The notes under the pieces: generated by a model
Database searches by the model: none
What the model was told of the DNA's origin: nothing
The model's input: the letters and a program-made list of their open reading frames with translations, nothing else
Program-made: the position numbers and the translations under genes
Assembly (NCBI RefSeq): GCF_902859875.1
Contig: NZ_CADIKF010000016.1
Coordinates: forward strand, 1 to 64,000
Source of the DNA: Paraburkholderia solisilvae
Lineage (GTDB): Bacteria > Pseudomonadota > Gammaproteobacteria > Burkholderiales > Burkholderiaceae
Direction of reading: 5' to 3'
Length of the DNA stretch: 64,000 bases
Shown here: positions 43,687 to 52,762 of the stretch, one piece after another
Layout of the letters: every line of letters begins with the position of its first letter
Position numbering within the stretch: position 1 is the first letter of the stretch

Positions 43687-46600
43687 TCAGGTCTCGAGCG
43701 ATGCGTCGGCGCGGCGAACCTGCTGCCGGGCCTCGCCGTGATCGAACGCCCGCTCGCCGCCGGCCAGCTTGCGCAGCACCACATAGAACACCGGCGTCAG
43801 CAGCAAGCCGAACAGCGTGACGCCGAGCATGCCGAAGAACACCGCGATACCCATTGCGCGGCGCATTTCGGAGCCGGCGCCGGACGATGCGACGAGTGGC
43901 ACCACGCCCATCACGAAAGCGATCGACGTCATCAGGATCGGTCGCAGACGCAGGCGGCTTGCCTCGATCGCCGCGGCGGCGACCGTACGGCCTCGCATCT
44001 CCAGCTCGCGGGCGAATTCGACGATCAGGATCGCGTTCTTCGCGGACAGTCCGACCAGCACCATCAATCCGATCTGCGTGAAGATGTTGTTGTCGCCGCG
44101 TGTGAGCCACACGCCGGCAAGCGCCGAGAGCATACCCATCGGTACGACCATGATGATCGCGAGGGGCAAGGTCAGGCTCTCGTAGAACGCGGCCAGCACG
44201 AGGAACACCAGCAGCACGCTGATCGGGAACACCCACAGCGCTGCGTCGCCGGCCATTACCTGCTGGTAGGTCATCTCGGTCCACTCGTACTTGATGCCCG
44301 ATGGGAAGGTCTCAGCCGCGATCCGGTCGATTGCCGCGAGCGCCTGGCCGGACGAATAACCTGGCGCCGGGCCGCCATTGATGTCGGCCGCCGGAAAACC
44401 GTTGTAGCGCACCACCATTTCCGGACCGTACGTCGGCGTTACGTTGACGAGTGTCGCGAGCGGCACCATCTCGCCATTCTCATTGCGGGTCTTGAGCAGG
44501 CCGATGTCGCTCGCCGCGGCGCGGAAAGGCGAATCGGCCTGCACCCGCACCTGGTAGACCCGGCCGAAACGATTGAAATCGTTGACGTAAAGCGAGCCGA
44601 GATAGACCTGCATCGTGTCGAAGATGCTGGTGACCGGCACGCCAAGTTGCTTGGCCCGCACACGGTCTATATCGACATTGAGCTGTGGCACGTTGATCTG
44701 GTAGCTGGAGAATAGCGGGCCGAGCTCGGGCGCTGTCGAGGCACGCTTGATAAACGCCTGCGTGACTTCGTTCAGCCGCTCGTAGCCCAGCGCGCCGCGG
44801 TCTTCGATCTGAAGCTTGAAGCCGCCGAGCGTGCCGAGGCCCAGCACCGGCGGCGGCGGGAAGACCGCGATAAACGAGTTCTTGATCGTCGCGTAGTCGT
44901 CGTTCAGCCTGCTCGAGATCACATCGGCCGACAGCTTCTCGCTGCCACGCTCGGCAAGCGGCTTTAACGTGATGAAGACGATCCCGGCGCTCGACGAATT
45001 GGTGAAGCCGTTCACCGACAGCCCCGGAAATTCCAGCGCGCTGGCTACACCGGGTTGCTTCAGCGCTAGCGCGGTCATGTCATGGATGACCTTCTCGGTC
45101 CGGTCGAGCGATGCGCCGTTGGGCAGTTGCGCGAACGCGATCAGATACTCCTTGTCTTGCGCCGGTACGAATCCGACCGGAACGGTCTTGCTGATCAGCA
45201 CCGTGATGCCGAGCAGCACTGCGTAGATCGACATCACCGCCGTTCTGCGGCCGACAATCCGCATCACACCGCGTCCATAGGAACCCGACACCGTGTGGAA
45301 CAGATGGTTGAAGCGGTCGAAGAACGGCCCGCACAGCCGGTGCATCGTGCGCGTCAGCCAGTCCTGCGGTGCGTCGTGGCTCTTCAGCAGCAGCGCGGAC
45401 AGCGCAGGTGAAAGTGTCAGTGAGTTGAACGCGGAAATGACCGTGGAGATCGCGATGGTCACCGCGAACTGTTTGTAGAATTGCCCGGTCAGGCCGGACA
45501 TGAACGCGAGCGGGACGAACACCGCTACCAGCGTCAGCGCGATCGCGACAATCGGTCCGCTGACTTCGCGCATGGCCTGATAGGTGGCCTCGCGCGGAGG
45601 CAGGCCGGCCGCGATGTTGCGCTCGACGTTTTCGACCACGACGATCGCATCGTCGACCACAATGCCGATCGCGAGCACCATGCCGAACAGCGATAGCGCA
45701 TTGATCGAGAAGCCGAACGCCAGCAGCAGCGAGAACGTGCCGACAATCGAGATCGGTACGGCCAGCAACGGAATGATCGACGCGCGCCACGTCTGCAGGA
45801 ACAGGACGACCACCAGCACGACCAGCACGATCGCTTCGGCAAGCGTACGGATGACCGCATCGATGCTTGCGCGCACGAACTGGGTCGGATCGAACACGAT
45901 CCGGTAGTCGACGCCGTTCGGCATGTCCCGCTTGGCCGCGACCATGATCTCGCGCACTTTGCGCGAGATCTCCAGTGCGTTGCCGTTGGGCGCCTGCAGG
46001 ATCGCGAATGCGACCGCGGGCTTGCCGTCGAGCAGCGAGCGCAGGCCGTACTCCGAGGCCGCGAGCTCGACCCGCGCGACGTCGCGCAGATAGGTCACGC
46101 CGCCGCCGGGCGTAGCCTTCAGCACGATGCCGCCGAACTCGCGTTCGGTCGACAGCCGGCCGCGCGCGTTGACCGACAACTGCATCGGCGCGTCGACTGC
46201 CATCGGCGAACCGCCGATGACGCCCGCCGCGACCTGCACGTTCTGTTCGCGAACGGCCGCGACCACGTCATTCGCGGTCAGGTTGCGCGCGGCGACCTTG
46301 GCCGGATCGAGCCAGATCCGCATCGCGTAATCGCCGCCGCCCCAGATCTTGACTTCGCCGACGCCCGGTACGCGTTCGAGCCGATCCTTCAGGTTGAGCA
46401 CGCCGTAGTTGCGCAGGTAGGTCATGTCGTAGCGGTTGTCCGGCGACACGAGGTGCACCACGAGCGTTTGCGTCGGCGACGACTTCGCGGTGGTGACGCC
46501 GAGCCGCTGCACGTCATCGGGCAAATGGGGCAGCGCCTGCGATACGCGGTTCTGCACCAGTTGCTGCGCCTTGTCCGGATCGGTGCCGACCTCGAATGTG

Positions 46601-46881
46601 ACGGTCAACGTCAGATTCCCGTCGCCGTTCGCTTGCGATTGCATGTAGAGCATGTTCTCGACGCCGTTGATCTGCTCTTCGAGCGGCGACGCGACCGATT
46701 CGGCGATGACCTTCGGATTCGCACCCGGATATTGCGCATGCACGACGATCGCGGTGGGCACGACCTCGGGGTACTCGGAGACCGGCAGCCGGAAGACGGA
46801 GATGAGGCCCGCGAGCAGCACGATTACCGACAGCACGCCCGCGAAGATTGGACGATCGATAAAAAACCTTGAAATGTTCAT
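43687..46881 (-). CDS. HAE1-type RND efflux permease (second pump)
   Basis: 1064 residues starting MNISRFFIDRPIFAGVLSVI, the classical AcrB/MexB/MexF beginning. The TM4 proton-relay Asp pair is in GIVVDDAIVVVENVERN. MSGLTGQFYKQFAVTIA and the GSEMRRAMGIAVFFGM end also match the group. A hydrophobe/amphiphile exporter. Together with the genes on either side it makes a full MexEF-OprN-like pump, directly downstream of biosynthesis-like genes, so it may export their product as well as drugs. Confidence 0.93.
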   Translation of the reverse strand: MNISRFFIDRPIFAGVLSVIVLLAGLISVFRLPVSEYPEVVPTAIVVHAQYPGANPKVIAESVASPLEEQINGVENMLYMQSQANGDGNLTLTVTFEVGTDPDKAQQLVQNRVSQALPHLPDDVQRLGVTTAKSSPTQTLVVHLVSPDNRYDMTYLRNYGVLNLKDRLERVPGVGEVKIWGGGDYAMRIWLDPAKVAARNLTANDVVAAVREQNVQVAAGVIGGSPMAVDAPMQLSVNARGRLSTEREFGGIVLKATPGGGVTYLRDVARVELAASEYGLRSLLDGKPAVAFAILQAPNGNALEISRKVREIMVAAKRDMPNGVDYRIVFDPTQFVRASIDAVIRTLAEAIVLVVLVVVLFLQTWRASIIPLLAVPISIVGTFSLLLAFGFSINALSLFGMVLAIGIVVDDAIVVVENVERNIAAGLPPREATYQAMREVSGPIVAIALTLVAVFVPLAFMSGLTGQFYKQFAVTIAISTVISAFNSLTLSPALSALLLKSHDAPQDWLTRTMHRLCGPFFDRFNHLFHTVSGSYGRGVMRIVGRRTAVMSIYAVLLGITVLISKTVPVGFVPAQDKEYLIAFAQLPNGASLDRTEKVIHDMTALALKQPGVASALEFPGLSVNGFTNSSSAGIVFITLKPLAERGSEKLSADVISSRLNDDYATIKNSFIAVFPPPPVLGLGTLGGFKLQIEDRGALGYERLNEVTQAFIKRASTAPELGPLFSSYQINVPQLNVDIDRVRAKQLGVPVTSIFDTMQVYLGSLYVNDFNRFGRVYQVRVQADSPFRAAASDIGLLKTRNENGEMVPLATLVNVTPTYGPEMVVRYNGFPAADINGGPAPGYSSGQALAAIDRIAAETFPSGIKYEWTEMTYQQVMAGDAALWVFPISVLLVFLVLAAFYESLTLPLAIIMVVPMGMLSALAGVWLTRGDNNIFTQIGLMVLVGLSAKNAILIVEFARELEMRGRTVAAAAIEASRLRLRPILMTSIAFVMGVVPLVASSGAGSEMRRAMGIAVFFGMLGVTLFGLLLTPVFYVVLRKLAGGERAFDHGEARQQVRRADASLET

Positions 46882-46887
46882 GACGGG

Positions 46888-48051
46888 CTAGCCACCAATG
46901 GAGACAGGACGAATCCGAACCTGGTCGCCCGGGCGCACGCGCTGCATGCCGGCGACAACGATGCGTTCGCCTTTGGAGAGGCCGCGCGTGACGACGCGCA
47001 GGCCATCGTCAGCCAGGTCGCCAGGCACGATTTCGCGATATTCGAGGCGGTTTTGCGAGCTGACGACCAGCACGAACTTTTTATCCTGGTCGGTGCTGAT
47101 CGCTTCGTCGGGAATCAGCAGAGTGTCGTGAGGCGTATCGCCACCGATCTTCACGCGCGCGAACAGGCCCGGCACCAGCGTGCCATCGGCGTTGTCGAAT
47201 CGGGCGCGGACGCGGATCGTGCCGGACTGCGGATCGAGCTGGTTGTCGACCGACGCGACGCTGCCCGTGTATGAAAAGCCGCTCTCGTCGGCGAGGCCGA
47301 GCCGCGCGGGTACATCTGCGTGTCCTGCCCGGCCGAGGTAACGAAGGTAGGTCTTCTCGTCGACATCGAACGATGCGTAAATCGGCGACGTGGAAACAAG
47401 CGTCGTGAGCAGCGGCGCGTTCGCGCCGGCTGATACGATGTTGCCCACCGTCAGCTCGGCTCGCGACACGCGGCCCGATACCGGCGCGGCGATCTGCGTG
47501 TAGGACAGCTTGATGCGCGCCGATTCGAGCGCCGCGCGCGCACTGCGCAGATCCGCCGCGGCCTCGTGCGCCGCATTCTGTTTCAGATCGAAGTCGCGCC
47601 GCGCAATTGCGTTGTCGTCGATCAGACGCTGCGCACGGGCAGCGTCCGTGGCGGCATTGTCGCTGCGGGCCTGGGCGGCGGCGAGCTGCGCTTGCGCCCG
47701 GTCGACCTCGGCTGCATACGGGCGCGGGTCGATCGTGAAGAGCGGGTCGCCTTTTCTGACGAGCGCCCCGTCTCTGAAATGCACGGCGACAATCGTGCCT
47801 GCCACGAGCGGCTTCACGTCGACCCGCTCAACCGCCTCCAGGCGTCCGGAGTAGCTTTGCCACGCGACGATGTTTTTCTGAAGCACCGGCGCGGCATCGA
47901 TTTCGGTCAGCGCCGCGGGCTCGCTCGCTTTTGCCGCGCCTGGGCGGTCGAGGAACTGAACGCTCGCGCCGAGCACCGCGGCCGTCATGACGACGGTTGC
48001 GGCTACGGTGGTCTTGCGGCGCGCGCTGAAAGGCTTGCTGGACTGTTTCAT
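46888..48051 (-). CDS. RND efflux periplasmic adaptor (second pump)
   Basis: 387 residues: an N-terminal membrane segment (TTVAATVVMTAAVLGASVQFL) then the lipoyl domain VDVKPLVAGTIVAVHFRDGALVRKGDPLFTID, an alpha-hairpin with DNAATDAARAQRLIDDN, and beta-barrel and membrane-proximal parts (TLLIPDEAISTDQDKKFVLVV). No lipobox is present. First of the three pump genes, 25 bp after the monooxygenase stop, so it probably shares its mRNA. Confidence 0.92.
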   Translation of the reverse strand: MKQSSKPFSARRKTTVAATVVMTAAVLGASVQFLDRPGAAKASEPAALTEIDAAPVLQKNIVAWQSYSGRLEAVERVDVKPLVAGTIVAVHFRDGALVRKGDPLFTIDPRPYAAEVDRAQAQLAAAQARSDNAATDAARAQRLIDDNAIARRDFDLKQNAAHEAAADLRSARAALESARIKLSYTQIAAPVSGRVSRAELTVGNIVSAGANAPLLTTLVSTSPIYASFDVDEKTYLRYLGRAGHADVPARLGLADESGFSYTGSVASVDNQLDPQSGTIRVRARFDNADGTLVPGLFARVKIGGDTPHDTLLIPDEAISTDQDKKFVLVVSSQNRLEYREIVPGDLADDGLRVVTRGLSKGERIVVAGMQRVRPGDQVRIRPVSIGG

Positions 48052-48076
48052 CGGTCGTCTCTGTATTTCGATTGAT

Positions 48077-49708
48077 TCACGTCGTGCGATGCGCAGACGT
48101 CATGTCCTCGTGCGCAGTGCGTTCGACGATCGGCGCGGATGCGCCCAGCACCGCCTCGGTTGCCGCAAGTGCATTCGGTAGCGAGATCGCAATATCGGTC
48201 GCGAGCACGTAGCCGTCCGGACGGCATAGCACCGCGGTCAGGCCGCGCAGCTTCGCGTGCATCGCACCGCTGTCGGGGAAGTAATCCACATCGGCGGATG
48301 GGGCGGCGTGAAAATCGCGGTCGGCGCAGACCGCCCAGCAGGTAAGCGGCAGACGCCGGGACAGCAGGCGCGCGGTGGCGAGCGCTGCGCTCGACTCGCT
48401 GGCTTCCCCGGTGAGAAACAGCACGAACCGGCCGCCGCGGAAGGCGTCCATTGTCGTTTGCAGCCGGCCCACCGCGAGGCGCGGCATCCGGTCGCCGGCT
48501 TGCAACGCGCCGGGCGCGCTGCGGCCAAATTTCGAATTTCGATAGCTCAGCCTCAACTGCGCCATGGCTGCGAGCGCGCCCGCGGGCTGATGCAGGCGAA
48601 ACACGATTGGGCCGAGCGCAAACATCAGCAACCGGGTCAGCAAGCGTGGCCGCGTGACCATCAGCATGGCTTTATCGGTTGATGCGACCACTTCGTTTGC
48701 GGTCTTGTGGCGCTCCTCCTCGTAGGAGTCGAGAAGCGCCGGCCCGGCGCCGTGACCCAGCACAAGCGCGAGTTTCCACGCGAGGTTGACCGCATCGTGC
48801 ATGCCGGTATTCATGCCCTGGCCGCCGGCCGGGGAGTGGATGTGGGCGGCGTCGCCCGCGAGAAACACGCGTCCGTGGCGGAAGCGATCCGCCACCCGCT
48901 TATGCATCCGGTAGCTCGTCACCCGGCTCGGCGAATGGAACGACCAGCCATCGAACAGGTGATGACCGCCGAGGAAATCCTGAAACTGTTTGAAGTCGGG
49001 ATTCGCAGCGTGCGCATCCGCCTGCGTGAAATCGGGACCGACGATCCGGAACTGCCGCCCCGGTTGCGGTATGACCGCGACCGTTGTACGTTCGCCGATA
49101 AACACGTGGGTGCTGTCAGTCGCGAGTCGCTGCTCGTCGATTTCGACTTCGGCGAGCAGGAATTGGGCTGGGTAGGTCGCGCCTGAGAACGCGATGCCGA
49201 GCGCACCGCGTACCGCGCTATTCGCGCCGTCAGCGCCGATCACGTAGCGATAACGGCGCGTGTGCGCGTCGCCGGCCGCATCGTGCAACGTGACGTCGAC
49301 GCCGTCCGAATCGTGTTCGAGCGACGCCAGACTGATGCCCCATTCGGGCGTGAGTCCCTGCGATTCCAGATGCTGGATCAGCAGGGCTTCAGTCCTCGAC
49401 TGCGGCAGGATCAGATAATACGGATAGTCCGTCTGGTCGCGCAAAACGTCGAAGTCGAGCGCGAACAGTTCGCGCTCCGGACGGTGAAAGCGCATATAGC
49501 GCGTTGCCCGCCCGGCCCGGATGAACTGTTCGTCGAGCCCGAGAAAATGCAGGAATTCCAGCGTGCGAGCATGAATGCCGAGCGCCCGCGATTCGATCAC
49601 CGCACCCGGCTTCGGGTCGACAATGTCGCAACCGACGCCGAGGCGCTGAAGGAACGCGGCGGCCATCAGGCCCACGGGCCCCGCGCCCACCACGAGAATG
49701 TCGCTCAT
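48077..49708 (-). CDS. FAD-dependent aromatic hydroxylase / monooxygenase
   Basis: 543 residues of the PheA/TfdB group. Motifs: ILVVGAGPVGLMAAAFLQRLG (FAD), YVIGADGANSAVRGALG (DG motif) and VFLAGDAAHIHSPAGGQGMN (GD motif). A C-terminal thioredoxin-like extension (from ~residue 400) fits the phenol hydroxylase subgroup. It hydroxylates or epoxidises an aromatic or polyketide-like substrate using NAD(P)H and O2. Its start overlaps the stop of the ketosynthase-like gene by ATGA. Role as tailoring enzyme or as a detoxifying hydroxylase remains open. Confidence 0.88.
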   Translation of the reverse strand: MSDILVVGAGPVGLMAAAFLQRLGVGCDIVDPKPGAVIESRALGIHARTLEFLHFLGLDEQFIRAGRATRYMRFHRPERELFALDFDVLRDQTDYPYYLILPQSRTEALLIQHLESQGLTPEWGISLASLEHDSDGVDVTLHDAAGDAHTRRYRYVIGADGANSAVRGALGIAFSGATYPAQFLLAEVEIDEQRLATDSTHVFIGERTTVAVIPQPGRQFRIVGPDFTQADAHAANPDFKQFQDFLGGHHLFDGWSFHSPSRVTSYRMHKRVADRFRHGRVFLAGDAAHIHSPAGGQGMNTGMHDAVNLAWKLALVLGHGAGPALLDSYEEERHKTANEVVASTDKAMLMVTRPRLLTRLLMFALGPIVFRLHQPAGALAAMAQLRLSYRNSKFGRSAPGALQAGDRMPRLAVGRLQTTMDAFRGGRFVLFLTGEASESSAALATARLLSRRLPLTCWAVCADRDFHAAPSADVDYFPDSGAMHAKLRGLTAVLCRPDGYVLATDIAISLPNALAATEAVLGASAPIVERTAHEDMTSAHRTT

Positions 49709-50805
49709 CGTTCGATATCCGAAAGGATTGAGTCAATTTCGTCGCACTGCGTCGCGCGCGAAACGTCGTGAATGTCGAGTAGCATCAAGCCGCAACTGAA
49801 GCCCGCACCGGAACCGATGAGCAGCACGCGCTGTCCATTTTCGAGCCGGCCGCTTCGCGCGAGAGCCGCGAGCGATACGAACTGATCCGCAGTGCCGGTG
49901 TGACCGATACGTTGTCCATATTCAGCAAAGCTCTGCCTCGCAAACTCGCTGAACATTCCGACGTATAGCGGCGCCGAGATCGTTTCGCCGAGATGCGGCG
50001 TGATGAGCCAGTCGGCCGGCTGTGCATGCAGCGCGAAGCGTTCGAGCACGTCGTCGCGCAGACGCGAGAGCGCCGCGCCGATCGCTTCGAAAAAGCGCTC
50101 GCGGCCATAGCGCTCCATGAACGCCTTCTTGCTGGCGCGTACGCCGAATTCCAGTTGTGCATGCGTCGAGTCATCCGCGTACTCGACATGCGCGGCGATG
50201 TGACGATGCATGCCTTCCAGTTCAGGCACGCCCGCGATCGACAGATGCAGCACACGGGCGAAGCCGGGCGTACTGCCGAACACGGCGGCGGCGGCCGCAT
50301 CGCCGTACAGCACGCCGTAATCACCGCGCCACCGGTCGAACGACGAAGTACCGAAGCGATCCGCGCCAACCACTAGCGTGTGGCGCCCCGGGTCGCCGCG
50401 CAGTGTGGCGAGGGCCAGCCTGGCCGCGACGAACATGCCGTTGCAGCCGTGCGACAGCGAAAACGCAAGCGCTTGCGGCGCACCCAATGCGCTCTGCAAA
50501 TAAGCCGCTGGCTGCCACAGTCGCGCGTTGCCATGCCGGTGAATGGACGCATAGGCAAGCTGATCGACGCTGCCGCCGTCCGCGCCGGCCGTCTGAAGTG
50601 CGGTGCGCGCGGTCGCCAACGCCATCTCGGCCGGCCACCATTCGCGCTCCACCGCGACCGACAGGTACTGATCCTTCGCATGTTCCGCGTCGCCGTACCA
50701 GCCCTGGCGGATCGCCTCGTCGATCGTCACGCGTGTGGACGGCGCATACGCGGCGCATGCCTTGAGCCAGGCCCCGCCTTCGATCTGCTGTCGCGAATCA
50801 GGCAT
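49705..50805 (-). CDS. Ketosynthase III-like acyltransferase with atypical active site
   Basis: 366 residues of the thiolase superfamily, FabH-like. The nucleophile Cys121 is in LSHGCNGMFVAAR. His271 is in LITPHLGETI. The third catalytic position, Asn in FabH (GNTSAA), reads GHTGTADQF here, with His302 at the Asn site and Asp307 near. This is the pattern of KAS III-like acyltransferases (CerJ/ChlB type) that move an acyl group to an alcohol or amine instead of condensing malonyl-ACP. No ACP gene is next to it. It overlaps the LysR gene stop by 8 bases and the monooxygenase start by 4, so all are co-translated. A biosynthetic role is likely. Confidence 0.82.
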   Translation of the reverse strand: MPDSRQQIEGGAWLKACAAYAPSTRVTIDEAIRQGWYGDAEHAKDQYLSVAVEREWWPAEMALATARTALQTAGADGGSVDQLAYASIHRHGNARLWQPAAYLQSALGAPQALAFSLSHGCNGMFVAARLALATLRGDPGRHTLVVGADRFGTSSFDRWRGDYGVLYGDAAAAAVFGSTPGFARVLHLSIAGVPELEGMHRHIAAHVEYADDSTHAQLEFGVRASKKAFMERYGRERFFEAIGAALSRLRDDVLERFALHAQPADWLITPHLGETISAPLYVGMFSEFARQSFAEYGQRIGHTGTADQFVSLAALARSGRLENGQRVLLIGSGAGFSCGLMLLDIHDVSRATQCDEIDSILSDIER

Positions 50806-51856
50806 GGCGACCTTCCTGACCCGGTTCGAGCGGTGCGTCGCCCGCTTGCGGCAAATGGTCGGATGAGTATTCGCCGATCGACACGAACGGGATGCGTGAC
50901 TGGATCATGTCGCTGCAGATCGATGCGACCGAACGCACCGCGCTTGAACGGCTTGCCGTTTCGTCAAGCGACATCCACACCGGCAGGATCAGGGTGCTGA
51001 CCGCCATGCCGGGCGGATCGAATCGCGCGAGATCCGTATGGCTGTCGATCAGGTAATCCGGCAACATCGCCCCGCCAAATCCGTCGCGCACCAGGCTGGC
51101 CACGTCTTCCAGGTGCGAAATTCTCAGCGCCGTCGCGCCTGCGCTGCTTTGCTGGCGGCCCAGCCAGACGCCGTTCGAAAACGTCCAGATGGGCAGCGCC
51201 GAACGCTCGGCCTCGCGACAGGCGGCCGGCACGGCCATCGACATGGTCAGATCCGCGAGCCGGCGAATCCGGCGACGGCCGCGCTCGGGCCGCATGAAGC
51301 CGAAGGTCAGGTCTGCGTCGCCGGTGTCCTGGCGGTTCGTGCAGCAAGTCGTGAGATTCACCGTGATGCCGGCGTTGGCCGCGAGGAACGGCGGCAATGC
51401 GGGCAACAGCAGCCTGGCCAGCATCGAGTCCACCGATACGTCGACGTGATCCATCACCGCGGTCGCGCCGCCTTTCATGCTTTGCTCGAGCACCTCGAAT
51501 GCATCGCTAATGTGTTCGCAGTTTTCGAGGATCTGTCGGCCCGCCTGCGTCAGCACGATGCCGTGCGGCTTACGCTGAAACAGGCACAGGCCCAGTGCGC
51601 TCTCCAGTTGTTCGATGCGGCGGCTCAAGGTCGCGACGCTCACCGCAAGTTCCTCGGCCGCGCGCCGCATCACGCCGCAACGGGCGAGCACGACGAAGTA
51701 GCGATAGGCGTCCCAATCCCAGTGCAGATGGGTGCGCCGCTCTGCATCCCCGGTCGAAGCAGGGCGGGGCGCAGCGGCGTGTTGCAAGGAACGCTCGATG
51801 GCCCTGACAGCGGGTGACTCGACGTTCTCTCCAAACGGGCGAACTCGTTCCAGCAT
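50798..51856 (-). CDS. LysR-family transcriptional regulator
   Basis: 352 residues from the ATG at 51856; the upstream frame overlaps the SDR gene. It has a ~45-residue N-terminal extension before the HTH (WDAYRYFVVLARCGVMRRAAEELAVSVATLSRRIEQLE split across the motif) and an effector domain ending in a polar tail. Unusually, it is placed in the middle of a same-strand gene row and overlaps the next gene, so it is co-expressed with the KAS III-like and monooxygenase genes. Autoregulation of the row through the SDR promoter is plausible. Confidence 0.88.
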   Translation of the reverse strand: MLERVRPFGENVESPAVRAIERSLQHAAAPRPASTGDAERRTHLHWDWDAYRYFVVLARCGVMRRAAEELAVSVATLSRRIEQLESALGLCLFQRKPHGIVLTQAGRQILENCEHISDAFEVLEQSMKGGATAVMDHVDVSVDSMLARLLLPALPPFLAANAGITVNLTTCCTNRQDTGDADLTFGFMRPERGRRRIRRLADLTMSMAVPAACREAERSALPIWTFSNGVWLGRQQSSAGATALRISHLEDVASLVRDGFGGAMLPDYLIDSHTDLARFDPPGMAVSTLILPVWMSLDETASRSSAVRSVASICSDMIQSRIPFVSIGEYSSDHLPQAGDAPLEPGQEGRHA

Positions 51857-51911
51857 GACGTCCTCTGCGCGTGCGTCTATACGGTGTGGTCGAGCGGCTC
51901 GGGCAGATCGA

Positions 51912-52646
51912 TCAGCCGTGCACGTGCACGGTCGCCGCGCCGTCCACCAGCAGATTCGAGCCGGCGATAAAGCTCGCAGCGGGGCTGGAAACGAACGCCA
52001 CCACGCGGCCGATTTCCTCCGGCGTGCACAACCGGCCGAGCGGATTCGCCTGGACAGTGGCGTCGTACACGTCGGGTGCGTTGCGCTTGATGTGGCTCCA
52101 GAAGCCGCCTTCCACATAGGTGTCGCCCGGCGCGACCACGTTGACGCGGATGCCGTCGGCGACCAGCTTGCGCGACAGCGACTTCATGTAATGCGCGAGA
52201 GCGGCTTTTACGCTGCCGTAGGCTTCGAAGCCCGGCGTTGCGAAGGTGCTGGCTTTCGAACCGATATAGGTGATGGCGCCATGCGATGAGCGTGCGAGGT
52301 GTGGCAGCACCGCTTCGACGCCCGCAATAGTCGCGCGCAAATCGGTGTCGATCGACGCGTCCCAGTCGCTCGAGATTGCACTGACGTTTGGCACGAAAAT
52401 GTCGATTGCGTCGAGCGTTGCAATCCATTCGGCCAGCTTGCCGGGCACGCTGACATCGACCACCGAGCCGCGCACCCTGCCGGGTTTGCCGGACAGCGCG
52501 GCCTCGACTGCGGCGACGCGGTCCGCCGAGCGCGAGCAGAACCAGACATCGGCGCCTTCCTGCGCGAGCGTCGAAACGATCGCCAGCCCAATACCGGCGG
52601 TGCCGCCGGTGACTACTGCATTCAATCCATTCAATTGCAGATCCAT
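51912..52646 (-). CDS. SDR-family oxidoreductase
   Basis: 244 residues. The nucleotide site is VVTGGTAGIGLAIVSTL. The usual NNAG is replaced by PNVS (IFVPNVSAIS). Ser in ITYIGSKAST and the Tyr-x3-Lys in FEAYGSVKAAL are intact. The C-terminal LVDGAATVHVHG is typical. The ATG at 52646 is used because the extension to 52742 has no fold. First gene of the row that continues with LysR, KAS III-like and monooxygenase genes. The substrate is not known. Confidence 0.88.
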   Translation of the reverse strand: MDLQLNGLNAVVTGGTAGIGLAIVSTLAQEGADVWFCSRSADRVAAVEAALSGKPGRVRGSVVDVSVPGKLAEWIATLDAIDIFVPNVSAISSDWDASIDTDLRATIAGVEAVLPHLARSSHGAITYIGSKASTFATPGFEAYGSVKAALAHYMKSLSRKLVADGIRVNVVAPGDTYVEGGFWSHIKRNAPDVYDATVQANPLGRLCTPEEIGRVVAFVSSPAASFIAGSNLLVDGAATVHVHG

Positions 52647-52762
52647 GTCGAATCCCGAGTCGTGGTGGTAAGGAAATAACGGAACGCACGCGCGCAACGG
52701 CCCCCGCTGCTGCGCAGCGCGGCATTCCGACGAGTACGCCAAACGAGAAGTGCTAAAGCGCG

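Noticed and set aside
43738..44715. 325-codon open frame on the plus strand
   Set aside because: Antisense to the second RND permease, full of His/Arg/Gln runs typical of a shadow frame.
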